Origin: an uncultured bacterium
Lineage (GTDB): Bacteria > Cyanobacteriota > Vampirovibrionia > Gastranaerophilales > Gastranaerophilaceae
Direction: 5' to 3'
Assembly (NCBI GenBank): GCA_902796515.1
Contig: CADBOZ010000111.1
Coordinates: 1 to 41,118 of the forward strand
Length of the DNA stretch: 41,118 nucleotides
Shown piece by piece: positions 15,505-23,113 of the stretch. The notes beneath the pieces were generated by a model. The model was not told where the DNA came from and made no database searches. It worked only from the letters and a program-made list of their open reading frames with translations. The first letter of the stretch is position 1. The number at the start of each line of letters is the position of its first letter. Position numbers and translations under genes: made by a program.

Positions 15505-16308
15505 TTATAATTCTGTTGTATTGATTATACTTGTAAAATCGTCGTTAAAGTAATTTGTAATACATTTATATTTATTATTAACTTTATCATATACTCCGGA
15601 CTGTTCATGCTTTTTCAAGTCGGGTTTGTCGTAAATTCTGCTGAATTTTTCAAATTCAGGTGTAGATTTATAGGTATATATGGTATCTATTTTGCTGTCA
15701 CCGTCAGAATCTTCAAATAATCTTATATCGGTATCATCAATACCGTTTTCACGTACTACACCAAATTCCGTATAATCAGCAGTCGGCTGGTAATTTTTAT
15801 AGGTTCTTTGAGCTTCCTTAAAAGCATCTTTTTCTTCTTTATCCAGCTCGTCAATCATTGTGAGTTTGTAGTTAAAGTCACACCATGACAAAGATTGAAC
15901 AATTCTGTCAACTTCTCTGTCGCCGTCATCATCATAATAAGCAACCGTATCAAGTACCGATTGACCCTCGATACCTCTAAATACGCCGTAATCGTAGTAA
16001 TTTTTATTTAAACCGTTATACTGATGAGTTGTTCCTCTGAATATATTGTCATTATCTATCATTTGTCTTTCTAAACCAAACAGAGGTAAAGATTTTGAAC
16101 CTTGTTCCGATGAGCTTAGCGGGCTGAAATTTGTCTTATTAAATTTGTCTTTGTTTTTTCTGTCGAGTCTCGATTGCGTCTCATCCGCATATGTATATAC
16201 CGAACCGTTAAACATATCCGTACTTGTTGCAACAGGTTTCATTTTACCGTAATTATCAATCCAGCCTTGAGCGTTTGGAAGGTCCGGTGCAACATTTTGC
16301 AAACTCAT
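15505..16308 (-). CDS. Unrecognised DxDxDG-loop protein B (267 aa)
   Basis: This is a relative of protein A. The start is ATG 16308 (MSLQNVAPDLPN), with AAAGGA about 9 nt upstream; six further codons are open. Calcium-type loops are YDDDGDREVDRIVQ and EDSDGDSKIDTIYTY; GIDDTDIRLF may be another. The C-terminal half shares the KFSR...LK..E.G pattern with protein A. No signal peptide, membrane helix or enzyme motif is evident. Promoter and leader (GATAT-TACTTTAT-ATATAACTATA, then TATTGAAAGGATA) are almost the same as for protein A, which points to duplication and co-expression. The function is unknown. Confidence 0.72.
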   Translation of the reverse strand: MSLQNVAPDLPNAQGWIDNYGKMKPVATSTDMFNGSVYTYADETQSRLDRKNKDKFNKTNFSPLSSSEQGSKSLPLFGLERQMIDNDNIFRGTTHQYNGLNKNYYDYGVFRGIEGQSVLDTVAYYDDDGDREVDRIVQSLSWCDFNYKLTMIDELDKEEKDAFKEAQRTYKNYQPTADYTEFGVVRENGIDDTDIRLFEDSDGDSKIDTIYTYKSTPEFEKFSRIYDKPDLKKHEQSGVYDKVNNKYKCITNYFNDDFTSIINTTEL

Positions 16309-16321
16309 TCTTATATATCCT

Positions 16322-16354
16322 TTCAATAATATAGTTATATTAATAAAGTAAATA
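16322..16354 (-). promoter_or_regulatory. Shared-type promoter of DxDxDG protein B
   Basis: On the minus strand GATATTTACTTTAT, then ATATAACTATA and TATTGAAAGGATA line up closely with the sequence before protein A (about 15137-15180). A related TACTTTATA with ATAAC precedes the 27100 gene. The motif probably includes the -10 region; the start site is not determined. Confidence 0.45.
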
Positions 16355-16433
16355 TCGAATTAAAATTTGACTATTTATTACGAAATATTAAATTTAATTT
16401 TTAAAAGATTTTGTTTTGTAGTATTTTTATTAT

Positions 16434-17402
16434 GTGAAATTCAAAAAAATTAAACAAGATTACTGCATAACATTACTGGACAGGCTAACACGTTTTGAAC
16501 CCGCCTCGGTCAGATATAAAAGACTTTTTGATGATATAATATCTAAGTTTTATCTTGAAACAGACGTAAAAAAATTGTCGGATACCGATAAAATAAATAT
16601 AGCTGCGGAAATAATTAATAACTCATTTCCTTATTGCGAATTTGACGATTATTTTTATACACTTTTTATGAAGCTTGAAGAATTTTATTTTAAAAATGAT
16701 TCAGTATCTTATCAATACCTATCTAAACGATTGAATATTTGTAATATAATTTCTTCTCTTGAAAAAAATTCTATCAAACAAAAAAATATTTTATGGCTGA
16801 TGAAAATATTTGAAAACAAGCCGGATTTAAAAAATCTTGAAAATCCTAATTCTGTTTTATATCCCGTTAAAAAAATAATATTATGTGAAGGTCAGACGGA
16901 ATTTATACTGCTTTCGACCATATTTAAGCTGTTTGATACGGATTTAGAAAACTCGGGCGTATATATACTTCCTGCAGGCGGAAAAAATCAAGTGGCTAGA
17001 AAATACTATAAGATGTCAGATATATACAATATACCGTTTTTTATACTTCTTGACAATGATGCTGCAGCCGTAAAAGACACTATACTGGCTAAACTCAGGT
17101 CTAATGACAGGCTATATCTTATTAAAAGCGGCGAATTTGAGGATTTAATCCCCGCGCAAATCATTAAATTAACACTGAATTATATCCATAAAAACGACTA
17201 TAATTGCACTACGGAGGATTTTAACACCGCTCTTCCGATGGTTAAAAATATTGAAAATATCTGCAAAAAATACGGTTTTGGCGAATACAAAAAAGCTTCT
17301 TTTGCCTCTTACCTAAATGATTACATTAAATCATGCTGCACAAAATCAGACTTTTTTGAATCCGAAATAACGGAAATAATAGATGCATTTAAAACCTTAT
17401 AA
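16434..17402 (+). CDS. Stand-alone TOPRIM-domain protein (OLD-like)
   Basis: In this 322-residue protein residues 1-145 are helical and unrecognised. Residues 147-240 form a TOPRIM domain of the OLD-nuclease type: catalytic Glu in ILCEGQTEF (E152), the acidic pair LLDNDAAA (D207, D209), and SGEFEDLIP (232-240). OLD nucleases cut DNA and usually carry an N-terminal ABC-type ATPase; that ATPase is absent here, so this is not a complete OLD protein. The start is GTG 16434, because the overlapping ATG is followed at once by a stop. There is no Shine-Dalgarno, and a -10-like TATTTT ends 6 nt upstream. Nuclease activity is plausible but unproven. The SDR gene follows after 36 nt. Confidence 0.72.
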   Translation: MKFKKIKQDYCITLLDRLTRFEPASVRYKRLFDDIISKFYLETDVKKLSDTDKINIAAEIINNSFPYCEFDDYFYTLFMKLEEFYFKNDSVSYQYLSKRLNICNIISSLEKNSIKQKNILWLMKIFENKPDLKNLENPNSVLYPVKKIILCEGQTEFILLSTIFKLFDTDLENSGVYILPAGGKNQVARKYYKMSDIYNIPFFILLDNDAAAVKDTILAKLRSNDRLYLIKSGEFEDLIPAQIIKLTLNYIHKNDYNCTTEDFNTALPMVKNIENICKKYGFGEYKKASFASYLNDYIKSCCTKSDFFESEITEIIDAFKTL

Positions 17403-17403
17403 C

Positions 17404-17438
17404 TTTACATGATTTCAAAATCAATTTAGAATTATAGT
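17404..17438 (+). promoter_or_regulatory. SDR gene promoter, leaderless type
   Basis: TTTACA (17404-17409), a 17-bp spacer and TAGAAT (17427-17432) lie 6 nt before the ATG at 17439. It starts two bases after the TOPRIM stop codon, so the SDR gene can be transcribed on its own. Confidence 0.55.
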
Positions 17439-18323
17439 ATGAAAAAAATCCTTATAACAAAAGCATCGGGGTGTATCGGAGTAAATCTTGCAAATTTGCT
17501 TCTTGAAGATGATAAATCCGTAATTTTAGGATACGATGACAAGTTAAGCAACAACACTTCTTCTATATATTCACTTCTGAAAAATGACAGATATAACTTT
17601 ACCGAATATGATTTAACACAGGAAATAAACGAGTATTCGGACGAAATATACTTTCTTTCACCTTGTATTGACAGTACGCTATACCTTGATGATAAATATG
17701 GTTATATTGTAAGGCAAATCAGAATTTTAAATAACATACTGAATTATGCGTCTTCCTGCGGAGCAAAAATTATATTTGTAAATAATTTTTGCAATTATAA
17801 TTCCGTAAATACGGAATTCTATCCATTATATAGCGCAATTTTAGCCATGCAAAATATGGTTAAAGTGTTTTCGGCAAAAAACAAGCTGAATTATAAAATC
17901 ACGCAAATTTCAAGTTGTTACGGAACGCATTCATATCCGAATTTGGATAACTTTGTCGGAGAATATATATTCAAATCGTTCCATAATGAAAAAATAGATA
18001 TTGGCAAAGATGAACTCATATACATAACCTTTTCACAGGATATTACAAGAGCACTTAAAAAAATTATGGAATCATACACAGATACAAATTTCTTTGATAT
18101 CTCAAATCCTAATCCCTGCTTAAAATCCGACATAGCAAGACTTGTATCTAATTTTACAAAATCACGTTCGGAAATTGTATACAGCGAAAGTAAAGCGGAA
18201 GAACCGGCATTTAAACCCGATATATCAAAGCTAAACAATGAACTTGATTTCAGATGCTCAACATCAATTCTTGATGGTGTATCAAAGACAATTGATTATT
18301 ATAAAACAATGTATTTTTCATGA
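17439..18323 (+). CDS. NAD-dependent epimerase/dehydratase-like (extended SDR), altered active site
   Basis: This 294-residue protein has the fold pattern of nucleotide-sugar epimerases and dehydratases. The N-terminal strand and loop KILITKASGCIGVNLANLL replaces the usual TGGAGFIG: the first Gly of the motif is missing. IIFVNNF stands where the catalytic Ser/Thr strand normally ends, and YPLYSAILAMQNMVK replaces the usual YxxxK, with Leu where Lys is expected. ITQISSCYGTHSYPN and YITFSQDITRALKKIME are recognisable later motifs. The changes suggest weak or no redox chemistry, perhaps a binding or regulatory role. It is followed by an intrinsic terminator. Confidence 0.72.
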   Translation: MKKILITKASGCIGVNLANLLLEDDKSVILGYDDKLSNNTSSIYSLLKNDRYNFTEYDLTQEINEYSDEIYFLSPCIDSTLYLDDKYGYIVRQIRILNNILNYASSCGAKIIFVNNFCNYNSVNTEFYPLYSAILAMQNMVKVFSAKNKLNYKITQISSCYGTHSYPNLDNFVGEYIFKSFHNEKIDIGKDELIYITFSQDITRALKKIMESYTDTNFFDISNPNPCLKSDIARLVSNFTKSRSEIVYSESKAEEPAFKPDISKLNNELDFRCSTSILDGVSKTIDYYKTMYFS

Positions 18324-18326
18324 AAA

Positions 18327-18351
18327 AAAACTCCCAAACAAGGGGAGTTTT
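18327..18351 (+). terminator. Terminator after the SDR gene
   Basis: A 9-bp stem AAAACTCCC/GGGAGTTTT (18327-18335 with 18343-18351) has a 7-nt loop, 4 nt after the stop codon. Confidence 0.75.
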
Positions 18352-18357
18352 ATATTT

Positions 18358-18485
18358 GTATTGGGAAAAGGTGGAAAGGTTAGGAAAAATGTAGGGAATA
18401 TGATTAAGCATTAGGTAAGGGTCAGCTTAATCCATATATATAATTCCACCGGAGAAAAAATGATAACCGAATTTATATCATAGTT
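18358..18485 (+). ncRNA. Candidate structured RNA, unidentified
   Basis: Nested complementarity is visible: GGTGGAA (18370-18376) pairs with TTCCACC (18444-18450), enclosing ATATGATTAAGC (18398-18409), which pairs with GCTTAATCCATAT (18424-18436) with one bulged C. A third stem ATGATA/TATCAT follows (18460-18465 with 18476-18481). The left part is purine-rich and unlike its AT-rich surroundings. I tested SRP RNA, 6S RNA and common riboswitch signatures by eye and found none. The strand is a guess, since the hairpins would fold on either. Confidence 0.35.
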
Positions 18486-18612
18486 ACAAATCTTAATATT
18501 ATTTTCTACACTTAATATATATCCTGCATTTCAAACATTATATAGCACTAAATTTCAGTAATAGTAAGATATACACTTAATAATTCAGTAAAATTTATTG
18601 TTATATCAGGGG

Positions 18613-18641
18613 TTGAGGCACTTTTAATTTTGTGTTATACT
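18613..18641 (+). promoter_or_regulatory. Promoter of the NAGPA-like gene
   Basis: TTGAGG (18613-18618), a 17-bp spacer and TATACT (18636-18641) predict a start near 18648, about 28 nt before the chosen ATG. Confidence 0.55.
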
Positions 18642-18676
18642 ATTAGTAGAGCATACTGGCATTTATGAGGTGCGAT

Positions 18677-19981
18677 ATGATAAATTCCCCGCAAAAGGAC
18701 TATTATATTGACTATTACGGCGTTAATTTGTTTAATTACGCAATGCAGAATAAAAAGAGGAGTAAAAGTATTGATGTAATAATAATTACGGTAATTCTGA
18801 CTCTTCTTGCAGCTTGTTTTGTAATTTCAAAACCGATATTTGCAAACAGCGATGTAGAAATAATAAAACAATCGGATACGGGAAAAGAAATTTATCTTGA
18901 AAAAAACTTCAAAGAAAATATAAAAAACAAATATGCAGGAGCTTACATAAATTTCCCGTCAGCAGGTATAGCGCATATCAAAAAAACAAAATACATTAAT
19001 TCAAAACCTATAAAAATCAATATCGTAGAACTAAATACAAATGTAAATCCAAATCTTAAAATTAAGCCGCAAATCGCATCATTTAAATTAAACGCAAAAA
19101 CAACGGTAAGAAAAATAGCGCAAAAGGAAAATTCGCTCGCAGCAATAAACGGAAGCTTCTTTAAACCGCAAACAGGAGTTCCGCTCGGAGCTTTAATGAT
19201 TAATAAAGAGGTTATGACAGGCCCTATATACAATAGAGTGGGGATTGCAATTTTTGAGGAGAACAATCAAACATCTTTTAAAATGTTAAATATCGATTTT
19301 GATATTTCAGCCATCACACCGAATTTTAAAATCAAAATAGATAACATAAATCAACCGAGGATGTTATCAACGCATTTACTTATGTATACATCACTCTGGG
19401 GAAAGATTTCGCCCCCTCCTCCGCAAAACGGATACAACATGGTAATCAGAGATAAAAAACCGATAAAAATATCGGCAAACCCTGTTGAAATATCAGAAGG
19501 GGATATTGTATTACAGGGAAGTAAAGAAATAATATCAAAATTGGGAAAAGAAAATTCAATTCTAACGAACATTAAACTACAGGATGAAATCAAAGATGCA
19601 GTGCACATTATCGGCGCAGGCCCGTATCTGGTAAAAAATTCGGAAGTATACGTAGATTATAAAGAACAAAAACTTCAGGCAATTTCCGGCAAGAACCCGA
19701 GAAGCGCTGTAGGATTTAAAAAAGACGGAACATTTATAATAGTTACAATAGACGGAAGAGAACAAAAATCCGTAGGAATGACGCTATTTGAACTTGCAAA
19801 ATTTATGAAAAGTATCGGATGTGAATATGCAATGAATTTTGACGGAGGTTCATCAAGTGCAATGTATGTCAAAGGAAGCATAGTAAATGATGCCGTAAAT
19901 AAAGAAGGAATAGCGGTATCAAACGCACTTGTAATTAATGAAATTGACAGCAGCAATATTAAAATATCAAGCTTAAATTAA
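18677..19981 (+). CDS. Phosphodiester glycosidase family (NAGPA/DUF2233-like) membrane-anchored protein
   Basis: This 434-residue protein has a cytoplasmic N-terminus, one membrane segment (about 32-52) and a large outside domain. The domain has the hallmarks of the NAGPA family: AINGSFF (156-162), GALMINKEV (171-179), IIGAGPYLV (311-319), NPRSAVGF (340-347) and NFDGGSSSAM (387-396). Family members cleave phosphodiester-linked sugars; in bacteria they are linked to exopolysaccharide or cell-wall glycans. The ATG at 18677 is preferred because GAGG lies 6 nt before it; an in-frame ATG four codons upstream overlaps that site. LAAC (44-47) in the membrane segment looks like a lipobox, but the 30-residue cytoplasmic lead argues for a plain anchor. 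Confidence 0.82.
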   Translation: MINSPQKDYYIDYYGVNLFNYAMQNKKRSKSIDVIIITVILTLLAACFVISKPIFANSDVEIIKQSDTGKEIYLEKNFKENIKNKYAGAYINFPSAGIAHIKKTKYINSKPIKINIVELNTNVNPNLKIKPQIASFKLNAKTTVRKIAQKENSLAAINGSFFKPQTGVPLGALMINKEVMTGPIYNRVGIAIFEENNQTSFKMLNIDFDISAITPNFKIKIDNINQPRMLSTHLLMYTSLWGKISPPPPQNGYNMVIRDKKPIKISANPVEISEGDIVLQGSKEIISKLGKENSILTNIKLQDEIKDAVHIIGAGPYLVKNSEVYVDYKEQKLQAISGKNPRSAVGFKKDGTFIIVTIDGREQKSVGMTLFELAKFMKSIGCEYAMNFDGGSSSAMYVKGSIVNDAVNKEGIAVSNALVINEIDSSNIKISSLN

Positions 19982-19983
19982 AG

Positions 19984-20877
19984 TTAAACGCTCAATAAGG
20001 ATTTTATTGCTATAGGAATATATCTTACAAGAGTTGAAGCTAAAACTCCATATTCGGAGAATGTTTTAGATGCAATTTCAGCTGCAAGTCCATGCAAGAA
20101 TACAGCGCAACATGCTGCACTTTCAAGACTTAAACCCTGTGCGCAAAAACCCGCTATCATACCGGTTAATACATCTCCGCTTCCTGCCTTAGACAGAGCC
20201 GAATTTCCGGTATGATTAATAAATATTTTTCCGCTCGGGGAAGAAATAACTGTTTCATAACCTTTTAATAAAACCATGCAGTCAAATTCTTTACTTGCTT
20301 CCCATGCCCACTTAGCTCGATTTTGCTGAATTTCTTTAACATCAACCCCCATTAGTCTGCTAAGCTCCAACGGGTGCGGAGTAATTATAGAATTTAGCGG
20401 AAAATTAAACACCTTCGCATCACTGATTATATTTATGGCATCAGCATCAATAATAATCGGTGTGTAAGCCTTTTTGTTGCGTTTCAGGAAGTTAAGCACA
20501 AAATCACTGACACCTCCTATCAGGTTTATTCCGCAGCCGATTGATACAACGTCATAGTTTGCTATTGCCTGAATTATCTTTATAGCGTCTTTTGGAATGG
20601 TACCGTAACTTGATTGTCCGAGATCAAGAAAAGTAATATCCGGAGTATTTGCGGCAACGGAAGGAATTACATCGGAACAGGTTGCAAGCATACAATAGCC
20701 CGCTCCTGAAATAAGAGATGATATTGAACTTAAATATGCCGCTCCCTGATATTGACAGGAGCCTGAAATATTTAAAACTCTGCCGTATGTACCTTTATGA
20801 GAATTTTGAATTCTTTTGGGGAACATTTTTAATATAATATCTTTGCCTAATACCTGTATATCTGTTTGTTGTGTCAT
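19984..20877 (-). CDS. nnrD: ADP-dependent (S)-NAD(P)H-hydrate dehydratase
   Basis: NnrD repairs hydrated, inactive NAD(P)H. This 297-residue cytoplasmic protein corresponds to the dehydratase half only; the epimerase NnrE, often fused in front, is not attached. Motifs are KGTYGRVLNISGS near the start (about 28-40), IIDADAIN, ITPHPLELSRLMG, VLLKGYETVI and the catalytic region ALSKAGSGDVLTGMIAGF. The ATG at 20877 is used: it lies one base after the trmL stop, and GAGGAAA within the end of trmL serves as ribosome-binding site. Last gene of the envelope cluster, convergent with the NAGPA-like gene, with 2 nt between them. Confidence 0.9.
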   Translation of the reverse strand: MTQQTDIQVLGKDIILKMFPKRIQNSHKGTYGRVLNISGSCQYQGAAYLSSISSLISGAGYCMLATCSDVIPSVAANTPDITFLDLGQSSYGTIPKDAIKIIQAIANYDVVSIGCGINLIGGVSDFVLNFLKRNKKAYTPIIIDADAINIISDAKVFNFPLNSIITPHPLELSRLMGVDVKEIQQNRAKWAWEASKEFDCMVLLKGYETVISSPSGKIFINHTGNSALSKAGSGDVLTGMIAGFCAQGLSLESAACCAVFLHGLAAEIASKTFSEYGVLASTLVRYIPIAIKSLLSV

Positions 20878-20878
20878 T

Positions 20879-21361
20879 TTATATTTCCTCATTTATATAA
20901 CCGAATTGGCGGACGACTTCATACGCTGCAATTGCAACCGAGTTTGAAAGATTTAAACTTCTGGTTATATTACGCATTGGTATAGTTAAACAGTTTTTTT
21001 GATATTTGTTTAAAATAGCTTCCGGAATTCCTCTTGTTTCCGGCCCGAACATTAAAAAATCGCCTTTTTGAAATCGGTTTTCTGTGTATAGTTGTTTAGT
21101 TTTTGTAGTAAAAAAATAAAAATTTGAATCATTGTATTTATTATAAAGTTCTTCAAACGTTAAAACATGCTCAATATCCAGCTTGTCCCAATAATCAAGC
21201 CCTGCACGTTTAAGATACTTATCTGATAAACTGAAACCCAGTCTTCCGACAAGATATAACTTAACACCTATGCAGGCGCATAATCTTGCAATATTTCCCG
21301 TATTTTGAGGGATTTCCGGTTCAAATAAAACAATGTTTAAATAATCTGATTTTTCTGACAT
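20879..21361 (-). CDS. trmL: tRNA (cytidine(34)-2'-O)-methyltransferase TrmL
   Basis: TrmL is a SPOUT-family methyltransferase that 2'-O-methylates the wobble nucleotide of tRNA-Leu species. The 160-residue length is typical. Motifs are LFEPEIPQNTGNIARLCA (12-29), LMFGPETRGIPEAIL and IPMRNITRSLNLSNSVAIAAYE, which form the trefoil-knot SAM site. It is 8 nt downstream of the phosphatidyltransferase gene and 1 nt upstream of nnrD, so it is transcribed as part of the envelope cluster although its function is translational. Confidence 0.94.
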   Translation of the reverse strand: MSEKSDYLNIVLFEPEIPQNTGNIARLCACIGVKLYLVGRLGFSLSDKYLKRAGLDYWDKLDIEHVLTFEELYNKYNDSNFYFFTTKTKQLYTENRFQKGDFLMFGPETRGIPEAILNKYQKNCLTIPMRNITRSLNLSNSVAIAAYEVVRQFGYINEEI

Positions 21362-21369
21362 TGTACTTA

Positions 21370-21987
21370 TTAATCCTCGGTGAAAAATCTTTTAGACTCA
21401 ATTACAACGGGTATTCCCCTTAATACACAAAAAGCAACGGAAATAACGGTGCATATTATACCTGCTTCAAGAACATAATTTTGACCCGTAAATGCAATCG
21501 GGAAATGGCCGAGTATTAAAAGGAAAAATGCAACAGCTTTACATACCGCATAGGTAAATCTGCAAAAGTTTGATGCAACTATAAATTTAGCTATTTTTCC
21601 CTGCATCATTGTATTTTTACCAAAAGCGGTATAACCTTTTTCAAAAGCCAGAGTCCTTAAGGAGTCCGTAATTATTCCTCTTGTAAGAACAATAATCGGA
21701 ACACAAACATTAATCCAACCCAAAGCTGAAAAAGTAATCCAAAAAACATTCTCAACAATTCTGTCGCCCATAATATCAAACAATGCGCCGAATTTTGAAA
21801 CAATATTAAACTTGCGTGCAACAAATCCGTCTAATCCGTCAAACCACATCAATATTGCAGTAATTACGAGCGCTGTTATATAAGAATACTCACACTCTCT
21901 GCAAAACAAAAGACTTACAACAATAAAAACAAGGAAAATTCTTGATAATGTTATTATGTTTGCCAGATTTTTTTTAATATTATTCAT
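21370..21987 (-). CDS. CDP-alcohol phosphatidyltransferase
   Basis: This 205-residue integral membrane enzyme of phospholipid synthesis has the CDP-alcohol motif complete: DGLDGFVARKFNIVSKFG, then ALFDIMGD (pattern D-x2-DG-x2-AR-x8-G-x3-D-x3-D, about residues 49-74). Hydrophobic segments follow at about 78-100, 137-160 and 170-195. It may be a phosphatidylglycerophosphate synthase (PgsA), but the alcohol substrate cannot be decided from the motif, so no symbol is given. It overlaps the end of lpxB by 8 bp, which suggests translational coupling. Confidence 0.85.
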   Translation of the reverse strand: MNNIKKNLANIITLSRIFLVFIVVSLLFCRECEYSYITALVITAILMWFDGLDGFVARKFNIVSKFGALFDIMGDRIVENVFWITFSALGWINVCVPIIVLTRGIITDSLRTLAFEKGYTAFGKNTMMQGKIAKFIVASNFCRFTYAVCKAVAFFLLILGHFPIAFTGQNYVLEAGIICTVISVAFCVLRGIPVVIESKRFFTED

Positions 21988-23101
21988 TGTTATCTCCTAA
22001 ATCATTTTTTATTACATTTGCTACCATTTCAACACAATGAGTGCTTCCAAGCAGTTTTTTTGTCTCAATACAACCTTCTATAATATGTTTTCGCACTTTA
22101 GAATTATCCAGTATTTCAATTAATTTGTTTTTTATGTTTTCGGGTTTGGCATCAAACATCAATAACTCGTCAACATAGTCTTTGCCGGTTATAATATTAA
22201 CAAGGCAAGCTCTTTTAATATTTCTTACAATAAGATAAATTAAATAAAAGAAGATAGGCCCTTTGTAAGCAATAATCATCGGTGTTTCATACATTGCAGC
22301 TTCAAGTGCAACAGTTCCCGATGCAAGCAGCAGGGCATCAGAATATGCAAGAAGGGAATGATTATCGTCGTTTATTGTTTTATAGTCAACCTTAAAAGCA
22401 TCTTCTTTTAAACTTTTTGCATGTGAAAAAACAAACTGAACATCATTTCTGACTTTTTCTATCAGCTTTGCCGCTTTTACAAAAATTTTTAACAAAAACT
22501 TAATCTCAAATATTCTTGAACCGGGAAAAACTCCGATTAATTTTTTATTTTTATCAAGCCCGTATTTTTCAAAAAATTCATCTTTTTTATTACATTCGGG
22601 AAGCTCGGAAACTATCGGATGACCAACATATTGCGCATTTATTCCTTCTTTTTCATAAAAATCCTTCTCAAAAGGAAAAATTGTAAAGACCTTATCAATA
22701 TTCTTTTTAATCGTCTTTAGTCTATATTTACGTGAAGCCCAAATTTGCGGAGGTATAAAATAATAAATTTTAAAACCTTCTTTTTTCAGCAACTTTGAAA
22801 CGGAAAGATTAAACGCACCATAGTCAACCAATAAAACAAGATCGGGCTTAAATTCGTTTTTTAAATAGTTTACAATATCAAGACCGAGAAAAATGTGATT
22901 AAACAAATTTTTCGGAGTAATACCGACCTCGCCCATTTTTTCATGATTTCGAAAGAGTTTAACACCTTCCTTTTCAAGATTAGATTCTCCAACCCCCTCT
23001 ATAATCACATCAGGGCAAATTTTCTTTAATTCTCTTACAACGCCGCTTGCATGCTTATCGCCCGAATATTCGCCTGTTATTATAAAAATCTTCTTTGTCA
23101 T
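21980..23101 (-). CDS. lpxB: Lipid-A-disaccharide synthase
   Basis: LpxB is a GT19 glycosyltransferase that joins UDP-2,3-diacylglucosamine and lipid X into the lipid A disaccharide at the inner membrane. The 373-residue protein shows the family motifs in order: TGEYSGDKHASGVV (9-22), GVGESNLEKEG, IPPQIWASRKYRLK, YVGHPIV, FPGSRIFEIKF and LLASGTVALEAAMYETPMIIAYK. It follows lpxI by 12 nt; LpxI makes its substrate lipid X. This is direct evidence that the organism has lipid A and therefore an outer membrane. Confidence 0.96.
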   Translation of the reverse strand: MTKKIFIITGEYSGDKHASGVVRELKKICPDVIIEGVGESNLEKEGVKLFRNHEKMGEVGITPKNLFNHIFLGLDIVNYLKNEFKPDLVLLVDYGAFNLSVSKLLKKEGFKIYYFIPPQIWASRKYRLKTIKKNIDKVFTIFPFEKDFYEKEGINAQYVGHPIVSELPECNKKDEFFEKYGLDKNKKLIGVFPGSRIFEIKFLLKIFVKAAKLIEKVRNDVQFVFSHAKSLKEDAFKVDYKTINDDNHSLLAYSDALLLASGTVALEAAMYETPMIIAYKGPIFFYLIYLIVRNIKRACLVNIITGKDYVDELLMFDAKPENIKNKLIEILDNSKVRKHIIEGCIETKKLLGSTHCVEMVANVIKNDLGDNNE

Positions 23102-23113
23102 AGTATAACCAGC

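Larger units (their letters stand above)
18324..18664. other. Intergenic region before the NAGPA-like gene
   Basis: It contains the SDR terminator, a strongly base-paired segment (18370-18481, separate entry), an AT-rich stretch with nothing notable (about 18485-18610) and the NAGPA-like gene promoter (18613-18641). No open frame looks coding. Confidence 0.6.

Noticed and set aside
18358-18485. SRP RNA, 6S RNA or a riboswitch
   Set aside because: The SRP apical loop consensus is absent, the size and bulge pattern do not fit 6S RNA, and no aptamer core I know is visible. Left as unidentified.
18799-18820. Lipoprotein signal (LAAC) in the NAGPA-like protein
   Set aside because: About 30 polar residues precede the hydrophobic stretch, too long for a normal lipoprotein signal peptide; a membrane anchor is more likely.
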